Shown here: one piece after another, positions 25,801 through 35,530 of the stretch
Layout: each line of letters opens with the position of its first letter
Numbering within the stretch: position 1 is the stretch's first letter
Assembly: GCF_937616625.2 (NCBI RefSeq)
Contig: NC_065570.1
Span: 33,363,665 to 33,427,664 of the forward strand
DNA from: Mercurialis annua
Lineage: Eukaryota; Streptophyta; Magnoliopsida; Malpighiales; Euphorbiaceae
Reading direction: 5' to 3'
DNA length: 64,000 nt
The notes under the pieces: model-generated
The model's database searches: none
Told to the model about the DNA's origin: nothing
The model's input: the letters and a program-made list of their open reading frames with translations, nothing else
Translations under genes and position numbers: made by a program

Positions 25801-26299
25801 TTGTATGGAATCCATTTCAGATTTTATTCCTTCAAACAAATTTTGAAGAATCTATATCACATATAGTTTCCTCATAAGTAGAGGGATCAACACTTGATCG
25901 TTTTCTCCACGACTAAACAACTCTTGTTTATCATGCGGGAAAACCATCTCTCTACCGTGGACGAGATATTCTACTTAATCTTCGAGTTGTTAATGTAGAT
26001 ACATCTTTTACTAACTCCGGCTTTTAGTGGGTTTGATCAATCTTCATTGATTCATTATTTTGTTGGTAACTAGATGACTCCTCATCTAATTCTATATTCC
26101 TTTCTTAGTGTCCCTCTTGAATAAACCCTTTATTAAGAAAGACTACCACCGATAAACAACGATTGTTTGTTCGGTTCGAATATAGAAACAATATCCTAAA
26201 CTGCCTTTAGGATATCCAACATAACCTTTCCATGATTGATTTTGATTCCAAATTTATCGGATATCAGTTTCCTGATATATTCCGAAGACCCTCAAATCT

Positions 26300-26965
26300 T
26301 AACATCCATAAGACTTGATTCCATACCATATCTCATAAGGTATCTATGTTGCAAATTTAGTTGGAATTTAATTTAGAATTTTATTTGCGGTAAGAAGTGA
26401 TTGACCCCATAACGAGATGGATAAGTCAGTATATAGCTCATTATTGATCGTATCATGTCCCACAATGTACGATACCTCCTTCTTGACAGACGCACCATTC
26501 AACCATGGTGTTCCCAAGGAGTAAGTTGAAAATAATACCAGATTCCTTTTAGGAACGTACCAAATTTTGTACTCAAGTATTCTTCCCTTTTCGATCACAT
26601 CATAAAGTCTTAATACTTTTTCCAATTTGGTTTTCTACTTCATTCTTGAAGTCATTTGAACATTTCAAAATCTTCATGTTTGTTCTTTATAATACAAACT
26701 TAACTATATCATGATAAATCATCGATGTAGAAAATGAAGTATAAGTATCTACCTTGGTCTGTTTCTTTAAACGTACCATATACATCACTATGTATGATCT
26801 CTTAAACGAATTTAGCTCTACCTCTTTGTCCCACAAAGAATAATCAGGCCATGTTGCATACGACTCACAAATCAGACGAGATGCAAAATCTTGATTGCTC
26901 AAGATTCCCATCTTATCTAACTTGTTATGTCTATCTTTTGCAATATGTCCTAATCATAAGTGCCA
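26300..26965 (-). pseudogene. Copia GAG-pre-integrase and integrase remnant
   Basis: At 26942-26965 the minus strand reads W-H-L-stop-L-G-H-I, the zinc-binding start of the domain with an arginine codon turned to TGA. Further on, C-E-S-Y stands where the family has C-x-x-C, so one zinc ligand is lost. After a frameshift, I-H-S-D-V-Y-G (26775-26795) holds the first catalytic aspartate (26784-26786). The next conserved stretch, F-I-x-x-I-D-D, is followed by more stops. At 26368-26625 the core continues with G-T-P-W-L-N-G, where the catalytic glutamate that normally follows seems replaced, and ends with L-S-I-S-L-W-G-Q-S-L-L-T-A. Integrase joins the DNA copy to the host genome; this copy cannot. 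Confidence 0.87.
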
Positions 26966-27287
26966 AAGTTGTTTAGAAATTTGATAACTTATGGTATTAA
27001 TTTCCAAAACATCTTTTGCATTAAACATCTTTATTCAAGTCATAAAGAACATTTTGTACATATCCATACCCAACTCCGTATTATCAAACATAATACTACA
27101 AACATCCTTTGTAAATAGAAAATCAACTACCAAATTTGTCATACAAATTAGGATATGATATCTCGATATATATTCGGTAAGTACAAAAAATTTGTTTATG
27201 TACAACTTATGTTTATTTAAGAAAATTGAAGTTGATCTTATAGCTCTTGTCGCAACGCTTACGTCATTTCTTAGCTTTAAGATTACT

Positions 27288-27371
27288 TCATCTTTTTCCT
27301 ATCTTTCTCACTTTTACTAAATCTATGAAGGATAAACAAATATGAGAATTAGCATCGGTATCCAACACCCA
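27288..27371 (-). pseudogene. Copia protease remnant
   Basis: On the minus strand, W-V-L-D-T-D-A-N-S-H-I-C lies just downstream of the gag zinc knuckle. The V-L-D-T core is at 27351-27368. The family active site is D-T/S-G; here the glycine is aspartate, though the catalytic aspartate remains. It is in a different frame from the zinc knuckle, so at least one frameshift separates them. The retroviral-type aspartic protease normally cuts the Gag-Pol polyprotein. Confidence 0.8.
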
Positions 27372-27474
27372 AGCTTTTAAATGAGCAATTGACATTGGAA
27401 CATGAGATAGACACAATCTTGATGGAATTGTCGTTCCTCTTGTCATTGCCCTTTAAGTATTCACAATACCTAAT

Positions 27475-27516
27475 GCAATTTTCATTTCAATGTATTTTGG
27501 TTTGACAAAAGAAACA
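27475..27516 (-). pseudogene. Gag zinc knuckle with in-frame stop
   Basis: The minus strand encodes C-F-F-C-Q-T-K-I-H-stop-N-E-N-C, an exact CX2CX4HX4C spacing. All four metal ligands are intact, but the residue after the histidine, usually tryptophan, is TGA. This is the nucleocapsid part of Copia Gag, which binds element RNA. The rest of Gag (about 27560-28840) is too decayed for me to follow. Confidence 0.85.
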
Positions 27517-27559
27517 CTTTCTTTTATTAACCGAACCTCCTTTTAAATATTCCAAATAT

Positions 27560-28842
27560 TTCCGGCAATGACTTATACTGTCCTACATCTTAACAAATGA
27601 AAACACTTTTCTTTGTTAACCGATGTGCCTTTCCTTTTCGCAATAGCCATGGAGGCATCTAAATATCTTAATCAATAAAAAAATGATTTTAGACCACTAG
27701 CTGATTACTATCGTGAATGTCACTTTAAAAGATTCTATTTCAGCTTATTATCCTTTAGACAGCAAAGATCTCTATTAGTATTCATGTTATTTTGTATATT
27801 TAACCATAATGATTTGGTCTTTATCAAGATGGCCTCCCACTAACCTTTTCAAATCCTACACTTCCAAAATAGGAAACGTAAATCTTCGTTGGAAAAGATT
27901 TCAAGCGGGTGATTGAGTTCTTATAGTCATTGTTCTTTCCCTCAGGTACGCCTAATTGCCGTTATTGGGATCACAATGTACTACAAGTGAACAACACTTG
28001 GTCATCATATCTCATATGAGGTTCAATCATTTCCAGCTCCTAATGTATTCACCCTCAGATACCCATTGTCGTTATTGGGGTTCAGCATTAGTTAAGTTTA
28101 ACCCATTGAATCAACTAAGATATATCAATTTGAATAATACACGACTCAGGTACACCTAATTTCCGTTATTGCCGTGTACTATATCGATACACCCGTAACA
28201 TCTCATGCTTAACAATAAACTCAATAACGGCCTCTTGACGATATCATCTCACCCCTATGTATCCATAGCCGACAAGATGATAACTCAAAGCGTGTTAGTT
28301 TATTGCTCCAATGGAGAGCCATTGATAAATCAATTTAATGATTAATCAATATAAACTTAATCTTTTAACTTTTTGGAAGATTTCTTAGGGTTTTAAGTTA
28401 TTCCGATCTCACTAAGCACACAACACATTTTAGCATGCATCTCATACATATTAAAGCTAAAAGGAATCGTGCAATCACACATGTATGATCATGGACTTCC
28501 TAAGTCTCATTCTTTAGCCACAAAAGAATGAGCAAACTATATCTTGTTCCGCATGTTTTGTTGATGACAATATAATGCACAAGCGAGTCACGTATTGTGT
28601 TAAATAATTACATTAGAAAAATTCCCAGGATAGATTGGAGGGTCACGAGCGGACCACTTAAGTACCAATCTCCTTGACAGAATTTAATTAAATGTAATTA
28701 ATGTCACAATAGCGTTTGCTCGTTTTTGCAAACAAGACCTAAGCCCTCGGAATTATAAATTACATGTCAATTAATAATTCCTAAGTCCATGATTATTAAT
28801 ACATGCATTCAATCGTAAAACTTTAATACTTGATGATACGGT
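27560..28842 (-). other. Decayed gag and leader region
   Basis: Between the zinc knuckle and the primer binding site I can follow no domain; stops occur in every frame. Three loosely repeated segments starting TCAGGTAC or TCAGATAC, each followed by CCGTTATT or TCGTTATT, begin at about 27943, 28054 and 28147. They probably belong to the untranslated leader or early gag. Confidence 0.6.
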
Positions 28843-28855
28843 GGCTCCGATACCA
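28843..28855 (-). other. Primer binding site (tRNA-Met type)
   Basis: One base inside the right LTR, the minus strand reads TGGTATCGGAGCC. It fits the usual plant TGGTATCAGAGC site complementary to the 3' end of initiator methionine tRNA, with one substitution. It fixes the right LTR as the 5' LTR. Confidence 0.9.
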
Positions 28856-28856
28856 C

Positions 28857-30812
28857 TGTTGGCGCAGCGGGACGCGAGGGTCCGAATCGTATATTTCAAT
28901 TCAAAATTTGAATTCCAACAATTCGGATCCAGAAATTGATCATATCAATAACAAATGGATCGTCGTATCATCTAGTAATTAAAGCACACATCTAGAAACC
29001 GTAAGAAGAATACCTATTTCGATTCTCCAACGATTCTTGTAGTCCCGATAGTACGACGACCTCAAGCTCGTCCACACGAGTATGCGTCCGATTGAATCCT
29101 CTCCTTGAAGTAATCCACAAGAGTTCCTCTTGCCGAGCAACCCTAAACTCAAACTCTCACCGCGATTACGTCTTTGCTCGGATGTATGAAAAACTTCCGC
29201 CAAGCTTTTCTGTGATTGATGACTACTTGAACTCTTTCAAATATGCTCTCTTAAGTGTGGTGTGTATAGAATGAGAAAAGACAACCTCTATTTATAGGGT
29301 AGAGCTTTGCTTAAGAATGCAACACCTCACATGCTAGGTGTCACACACCAAGCAAAGGTGTTGCTACCATTCGACACCTCACATACTAGGTGTCACACAC
29401 CAAGCATAGGTGTTGCCACCATCTGAAACATCACATGCTAGGTGTCACACATCAAGAATAGGTTTTGCCACCTTCTTACATGTCGGATGCTAGGTGTCAC
29501 ACACAGAGACATACATGACATCATCACATGACATCATCGTGACATCATCGTGACATCATCACATGACATCATCGTGACATCATCACATGACATCATCGTG
29601 ACATCATCACATTAACTTGGATAAAATACAATTAGGTCCCTAATAATTTATAACTCATACAAATTAGTCCCTAATTTATACTTGTTTTTTCATCTTAGAT
29701 TAATTTCCCAGATATGCTATTATCTATATGAAATCGGTCTCTCGTAAACTCAATCGGTTGCACACCCTATTGTGTGTGACTAACTAGGTTCATATCTATA
29801 TGGCAACGAGACTCATAAGAAACGCCTTTCTTATATTAAATAATTAAATCCCATTAATTATTTATTCTCGTAGACCGTGAGTGACGTCTAGCAACATATC
29901 ACGACCCCCAAATAGATATGAATGTTTCAATGCATTCTTTATGAACCAATGTTCATAATTACTGTACACTCAAAATTCCCTTCATCTAAGATTCCAATCT
30001 TGACTAGTGTCACGGTTCTGTCAAACACTGTTTGTCTTGATTATATGACCTCATCTCTTAGTTTCAATTCTTGATAGATATGATTTCTACTAGAAAAAAC
30101 TTTCTATGTAAGTCATATACCCCTGCGCAGGTTTTATCATCCATCAAGAATAATTCGAGATAGCATAGAATCTTGTCTCTGTTCATCCAGAGTGATGAAT
30201 CCTTTCTAGGTTAAACCCCTATCTCCATATACAACTAATTAGAGCCAACACATCCCGCGGCCCTAGCTCATGAAAGATCTAGGGTTAAAGAGTATCAAAC
30301 TCTAATCACCTATATACAAGATAGTGTCACCGCAAGTCAAAGGACATATGTACAATTATGAACTAGATGACTTTAAATTGACTTTAATGAATTACCATGT
30401 ATAAGTCATCTAGCGTCACTTTTTCGAATCACTCAACACCTTGAGTGTCCACATATTTATTCTGATCCCCATCAAGTAGTATGAGACTCACTACTTCCTA
30501 TAATTAGCAACTATTTACTAATCAGGAGAATAAATAGAGGTGACAATCTTTCCGGGATAATGCGATGCCCTTATTCGTAGGACCCCATCGATCGTGAACG
30601 GTTATTTAGATCACTTGTATAATAGAATATGTCACTCATATTCTTAACACCCTAAGAATAGATTCTATCACAATGTGATAAGGACAATACGTAATAAATG
30701 AACACTTAGTTGATGAGACACTTAGTTCAAATACAACATATATATCTTTGCCATTGGGATTAATTCTACAAATATACATGATCAAATGGCCCTAGGGCAC
30801 ATACTACTAACA
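28857..30812 (-). repeat. 5' LTR of the Copia element (right side)
   Basis: This 1956-bp partner of 22375-24297 shares its TG...CA ends. It keeps the ~38-bp segment near 30017-30055 that the other LTR has lost. Its minus-strand TATA box (29289-29296) places U3 at about 30812-29260 and R plus U5 at about 29260-28857. Confidence 0.95.
29289..29296 (-). promoter_or_regulatory. TATA box of the element's promoter (5' LTR)
   Basis: The minus strand reads TATAAATA in the same context as in the left LTR. Transcription of the element would start roughly 25-35 bases further left and run toward lower coordinates through the primer site. The GACATCATC array (29513-29612) and the AGGTGT repeats (29320-29500) lie upstream of it. 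Confidence 0.75.
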
Positions 30813-30817
30813 AACGT
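30813..30817. repeat. Target site duplication, right copy (AACGT)
   Basis: Exact copy of 22370-22374 next to the terminal CA of the right LTR. It confirms both element borders. Confidence 0.95.
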
Positions 30818-31230
30818 TTGGATTTATTTCGTAACGATTTAAACATTTGGCTTATATCGCTAAAATGGGGGAAACGTTTGGATTTGTTTCATAACGTTTG
30901 TAAACGTTTTGCTTAAATCACTAAAAAGGTGAAAAGTTAGGTTTTGTTCCGTAACGTTTGTAAATGTTTTGCTTAAATTGCTAAAAAGGTGAAATGCTTG
31001 GATTTGTTTTGTAACATTTGTAAACGTTTTGCTTAAATTGCTAAAAACGGGAAACGTCTGGATTTGTTTCGTAGCGTTTGTACACGTTTGGCTTAAATTG
31101 CAAAATATGGGAAACGTTTGGATTTGTTTCATAACGTTTGTAAACGTTTGGCTTCAATCGCTAAAAATATGAAACGTTTGGATCTGTTTCATAACGTTTG
31201 TAAATGTTTGGCTTCAATCGCTAAAAATAT
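30818..31230 (+). repeat. Satellite continuation after the retrotransposon
   Basis: About seven more 60-bp monomers in the same orientation as 1-22374. They complete the monomer cut by the insertion. The array ends abruptly at about 31230, inside the CTAAAAATATG part of a monomer, where unrelated AT-rich sequence begins. Confidence 0.95.
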
Positions 31231-32118
31231 GCGAGTAAAATCATATTCAACCGAATAAATTTATCTATTAAAAATTCAAATTATACTAATTAAAAACATT
31301 AAAATAAATTATAAGAATAGGCAAAAGTGGAAAAGTTTCTTATTGTTTTAATTTATTTACAAAAGGCATATATTAAGACAAAATATTATTTTGAAATATT
31401 TATGGGAGGGCGATAAAAATGACGCGGTCAACTATTACTTTGAATAACACATAAATTATTTATAAGTAACCATAAATAACCGTACAATCAACCATTTATC
31501 AACTTTAGACTCTTTGTTTTTCTTTTAATATGGGATGCAAAGACTTTTTATTTTGCATTTTTCTTCAACATATCTAAAGGAAAGTGGTGATGTTTGGATT
31601 AAGTTGAAAAAAAACAGATTATAACTCGAGGATATTGTTTAAAATCGTCAAATTTTTGCCATTTTATCGAGTTATTACGAGTTCAGTAGAGCATATATTC
31701 GATGAAACATATAAAACTCGTCGAGTTTCTAGACTACCTCGAGTAACAAACAAATTTTCTGCCACAAGATTTTCAGAACATATCTCAAACTGATTAGATT
31801 TGCCAAGATTTTGGCAAATCAAATCAAGAAGAGTGAAAAACAAATTTATTAGGAGGGAAACAATATTAAAATAGGAGGGAAACGAAAAAAAGAGAGGGAA
31901 ACGAAAATAATTTTGTCCTTATTTAATTTTTTAATTAATGAAAGTTCCCTCTAAAAGGAAACTTCTTTGGCATTAACCATAATTGCAGGAATCACGTTGT
32001 TGAATGACAAAATGAAGTGGTTTTTTTTTCTTATCAAAATATCGATCATCGAAAGAATTACAAACAATTCTCACCATACTTGTTCTTCAATTCAATTTGT
32101 TTCAACAATTTTCTAAAC
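31231..32118. other. AT-rich non-coding flank upstream of the transposase-like gene
   Basis: No reading frame worth calling. It contains a perfect 10-bp inverted repeat at 31797-31820 (GATTTGCCAA / TTGGCAAATC with a 4-base loop). Three GAGGGAAAC units lie at 31851-31905. A cluster of CTCGAG-like words lies at 31624-31742, resembling the cluster in intron 3 of the next gene. No CACTA-type left terminus was found at the satellite border. Confidence 0.6.
31797..31820. repeat. Perfect short inverted repeat
   Basis: Arms GATTTGCCAA and TTGGCAAATC around a GATT loop. The role is unknown; it could be a binding site or a stem-loop in a transcript. Confidence 0.7.
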
Positions 32119-32218
32119 AATGTCACCTAGTACTACAAAAAGAGTTATATCGTTTAACGAATTATAAAAATCAGTTAGACTGAAAGCTCATTTGAGGAAG
32201 GTGAATGACAAACCATCG

Positions 32219-35173
32219 ATGAAAAAGATAGCACAACAATCTCAGACTACCGGAACTGAGTCGGGACCTATTCCTCCTTTGGGGAATACTACATCTTCGC
32301 CTCCTCTAATTCAAAACCCAAATAGTATTGAACATCACAGCCACTGTGATGATTCAACAACTGAAGGACCAGTGGCTGATGAAGTTAATACGGTTGGTGA
32401 AACTGAAACCATGTCCGGTGAACCAACAAACGTTGATGAAGGTTAGGTTGAAATTATTTTGTGTTTTATTTATTTTGCTTAGAGAATTGATATAATTAGC
32501 AAATGGGATTGTATTTCAATGCTTTTTCTAGAATGGAAATATTGTTCTCAAGTTATTTTTTACCATATATTTTCTGCAATTCGTTTTTTTCTCTATTTTG
32601 TATTTCATAAAGTTGACATACGGTTGACATAAGGTTCATATTAGCTCACAAAAACTTTTAAAAAACTGCATCTAAATAAAATTTAAAAATAGTATAAGAC
32701 ATACATATCAATTTGAATAGAGAAGAAAACTAACATGAGATAAACTGTAGATTTCTTAGGTCTTTTTCCCAAAACAAAATGTGTTTTAATGCTTTTGCCG
32801 GAATGGAAAGATTGTTTTTCATGTTTTTCTTTACCATATATTTTTTTGCTATTCGTATTTGTTCCTCTATTTTGTGATTATTTTGTGTTTCATGCGGTTG
32901 ACATAAGGTTCATATTTGGGCACAAAAACTTTTTAAAAACTGCATTTAAATTTAAAAATAGTATAAGACATACATATGAAATTTTAAAATAGTATGAGAA
33001 TTACATATAAAATTTAATAGAGCAGCAAACTAGTATGAGATAAAGTTTTGTATTTCTTACGTATTTCTCTATTCTGTGTTTGTTTTTTGTTTTCCGAGGT
33101 TGACATATGGTTGACATGTAGTTTATATTCAGTCACTATAACTTTTAAAAAACTGCATATAAATAATTTTTTTTAAAAAGTACATATCAATTTGGAAAAA
33201 AAAAAGCGAACTAAGATGAAGTAAACTGTTGTACTTCTTAGGTCCTCTTCCAAAAAAGAATTGTAGAGGGAAAGGTAGAAGATTTGAAGTTAAAAAATTG
33301 ACTAAAGATGGTTCAAAAATTGGTGGTATTTTAATTGCAAAAACAAACAGATTACCAATTGGTCCTTCAGAAAAGATATTCAAAATGGAAATTGGTATTG
33401 TCACTCGATTAATGGCACCGCTAGGTAAACTTTATTGGTCTCAAATAAGCGCTGAACAAAAGGAAGCTTTACTTACATCTATTCAAGTAAAATTAATAAC
33501 TATTTCATAGCATACTTGTTATTTCAATTAATTATATTCTTATAATATGTGACTATTCATATGTTTTTTATTGATAGGGTGAATTTGAGATTGATTTAAG
33601 TGATCCACATGCAAGAGAAGTAGTATATGGAATGATGGCTAGACGATTTAGAAACTTCAAGTATCAGTGTCACTTACACTATAAGACGTTCTCTACTCGT
33701 GAGGAAGCTGAAAAACATCCACCCAAGGATGTAAAAATTAACGATTGGAAAAACCTATGTGAACATTTTGATGAACATGCACACTTTAAGGTAACATTTC
33801 AATTTTATATACAATTGTCTATTATCGTTTGCTAAAAATGAGTAGTTTATTATCTAATTAGTCGCTAGTATGATTCCAATTATATCTAAATTAGCTTCAC
33901 ATATTGTGTTCTGAACGACAATACGAAGTTTGTTCAAAGCATTTCAATATTAAACGATTTTTAACCTTTTCATGATTTATTTCATCTCTGAAGAAGCTTA
34001 ATTCGAGGTTAGCCTTGAAACACTTCGAGTTTAAAGCCTCTCCTCGAAAAGGAGCTTCTCCAGAAATGAAAAAGTCGAGGAATGAATGATCTCGTAGAGT
34101 ATTTTTCCTTCCTCGAGTTAGTTCATATCTGAGAAGCTCAAACTTGAGGTTAGGCTTGAAAATCTTCGAGTTTTATGCCTTACCTCGAGTTCAAATGTCT
34201 CCATAGTTAACGTCACTCGAGAAAATGCTTGAATTTCGCCGATTATTTGGCATTTTTTCGAGTTATGCTTCTGAGATACGAATAACTCTACTTGTTTGGT
34301 TAAAATAGTTTATTTCTAATTATATAAAACTTTTATTATTGATATTATGATATGTACCTTTAAAACCTTTATGTGTTTGGCTTTATTATAATAGGCTCGA
34401 AGCACTGTAAACATTAATAATCGCAAGAAAGTAACATTTTCTCACACTTCGGGATCAAAGTCTTATTGCCAACGTTTGTATGAAATGGTAAATATGAGTT
34501 TATATATAATCTTTTTTTTATTTCGTATTTAAATTCTTTATCCTTTAGTTTTTAATCAATTGTATGAATGTTATAGGAAACATCTGAAGTCATTGATGAA
34601 GAGCTACCTGAAATGAGGCTCTACTGTCAAGCACATCGTAAAAAAGACGGCTCATGGCTTGACCCACAAGCTGCAGATAAATACGTAAGCTCTTTTATTA
34701 TATATATAGTTATCTAAACACAATTTTATAAAGTGTTATTAAAGCATATTTCTATATATTCTTAGGAACAAATGGAAGCTATTCGCTCAAAAGCACTCGA
34801 GGAAGGCATTGCAGTTGATGGGAGGAAAATTCTACAAAAGATTTTGGATATACCGAAGTCTGGTTATGCTCGTGGACTCGGATATGGAGTCAAACGGATA
34901 ACAGCTAAAGAATCAGAGTTTGAATCTCGTTTACAAGCTGAGAAGTTTGAGACTGAAAAGCAAGTTAAAAAACTAAATGACCAAATTCAAAATCAACAGG
35001 TGAAAATTGACAACATTTCTCAATCATATAGCAAACTCAATCATCTTGTTCAACAAATGTTGAATGCAAAGGATGATGAGGAAATATCTATTGAAGGCGA
35101 CGAAACATGTATTGATGGCTGCGAAAAATCTCTTAATGACGAACCATCTAATGATTGGTATGTGACGGCTTAA
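32219..35173 (+). CDS. Plant Ptta/En/Spm (Transposase_24) type protein, six exons
   Basis: Six exons with GT-AG introns join into one open frame of 429 codons plus stop: 32219-32441, 33242-33486, 33578-33790, 34395-34487, 34577-34684, 34766-35173. Exon phases agree at every junction; the first intron splits a glycine codon and the others fall between codons. Residues 1-74 are low-complexity Ser/Thr/Pro and acidic. A basic R-G-K-G-R-R patch lies near 83-88. The conserved part (about 100-340) has H-T-S-G-S-K-S-Y, C-Q-A-H-R-K-K-D-G-S-W and S-G-Y-A-R-G-L-G-Y-G. A coiled coil follows (about 341-393), then an acidic tail. This matches the plant Transposase_24 family linked to CACTA elements; such proteins are thought to bind element DNA rather than cut it. 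An upstream ATG at 32120 is in frame but is ended by TAA at 32165, so the ATG at 32219 is chosen. No catalytic transposase partner lies nearby. Expression is untested. Confidence 0.82.
32519..33241 (+). repeat. Tandem repeat inside intron 1, with copied splice acceptor
   Basis: Three diverged units, roughly 32519-32787, 32788-33062 and 33063-33241. They share TGGAAAGATTG-type, GTTGACATA, AAAAACTGCAT, AGTATAAGACATACATAT and ATGAGATAAA segments, each ending in a TTTCTTAG-like end. The last end is the real acceptor (AG at 33240-33241). The first copy keeps AG at 32758-32759 and even a degraded start of exon 2. The second copy has AC instead (33059-33060). The small frames here are chance. Confidence 0.75.
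33995..34265. repeat. CTCGAG-rich cluster in intron 3
   Basis: About ten words of the kind CTCGAG, TTCGAG or CCTCGA in 270 bp of otherwise AT-rich intron, in both orientations (the word is palindromic). Two longer segments repeat: one near 33999-34022 and one near 34145-34170, both containing GAGGTTAG, CTTGAAA and TTCGAGTTT. A similar cluster lies upstream of the gene at 31624-31742. Confidence 0.65.
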
Positions 35174-35530
35174 TTAAATATATTTTTTAATTCGTTATGC
35201 TTTTATTTTATTTTATAATTTCAAAATTATTCACTTAATTATGTCAGTTTGAAAATAAAAGTGTATATAATAAACGTATTTTCGTTCTTGCAGATGGGAA
35301 TTGTTGGAATGAAAGAAGATGGACGTCTCCTATATCAAAAGTTAGGCTTAATTTAGTTTCTTTTCTTTATAGCAAATAGTTTACATGTTTGCATACGATA
35401 GGTTATTTTAGTATTATTAAAGACTTATTCATTGATAATTTTATGTAATATTTGAATTGATTTTGTTGTTTATTCATTGATTTTAGCAACAAATTACCGT
35501 ATTCAATTATTTTAGTATCGATAAAAATGG
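35174..35530. other. 3' flank of the transposase-like gene
   Basis: AT-rich, with no coding potential. A strong donor-like GTATGT at 35158 and an acceptor TTCTTGCAG ending at 35293 could remove 35158-35293. That splice would create a TGA at the junction, shortening the protein by only five residues. I see no other feature. Confidence 0.5.

Larger units (their letters stand above)
22375..30812 (-). mobile_element. Degenerate Ty1/copia LTR retrotransposon, minus strand
   Basis: An 8438-bp element with two LTRs (22375-24297 and 28857-30812) beginning TGTTGG and ending CTAACA, and a 5-bp target duplication AACGT on both sides. The minus orientation is shown by the primer binding site beside the right LTR, a purine-rich tract beside the left LTR, TATA boxes on the minus strand in both LTRs, and the domain order. 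Reading the minus strand from the right: gag zinc knuckle (~27.5 kb), protease (~27.36 kb), integrase (~26.97-26.37 kb), reverse transcriptase (~25.8-25.3 kb), RNase H (~24.7-24.5 kb). Integrase before reverse transcriptase is the Copia order. All domains carry stops, frameshifts or altered catalytic residues, so the copy cannot supply its own proteins. The LTRs remain very similar to each other, so the insertion is much younger than the coding decay suggests. Confidence 0.95.

Noticed and set aside
22532..29274. Small frames of 60-74 codons inside both LTRs
   Set aside because: They occur at matching positions in both LTRs, overlap the TATA region and have no similarity I recognise.
1..31230. 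CRISPR array
   Set aside because: The repeat is continuous with no unique spacers, monomers are diverged, and the context is a plant genome.
33136..33145. CACTATAAC as the left end of the CACTA-like element
   Set aside because: It lies inside the intron 1 repeat of the gene, lacks the A-rich continuation of the right terminus, and would place exon 1 outside the element.
33129..33404. 91-codon frame on the minus strand across exon 2
   Set aside because: Antisense shadow of the transposase-like exon and its intron; no domain is visible.
32219..35173. Calling the gene a full autonomous CACTA transposase
   Set aside because: Only the Transposase_24-type domain is present. Nothing resembling the catalytic TNP2-like protein occurs in 31231-36677.
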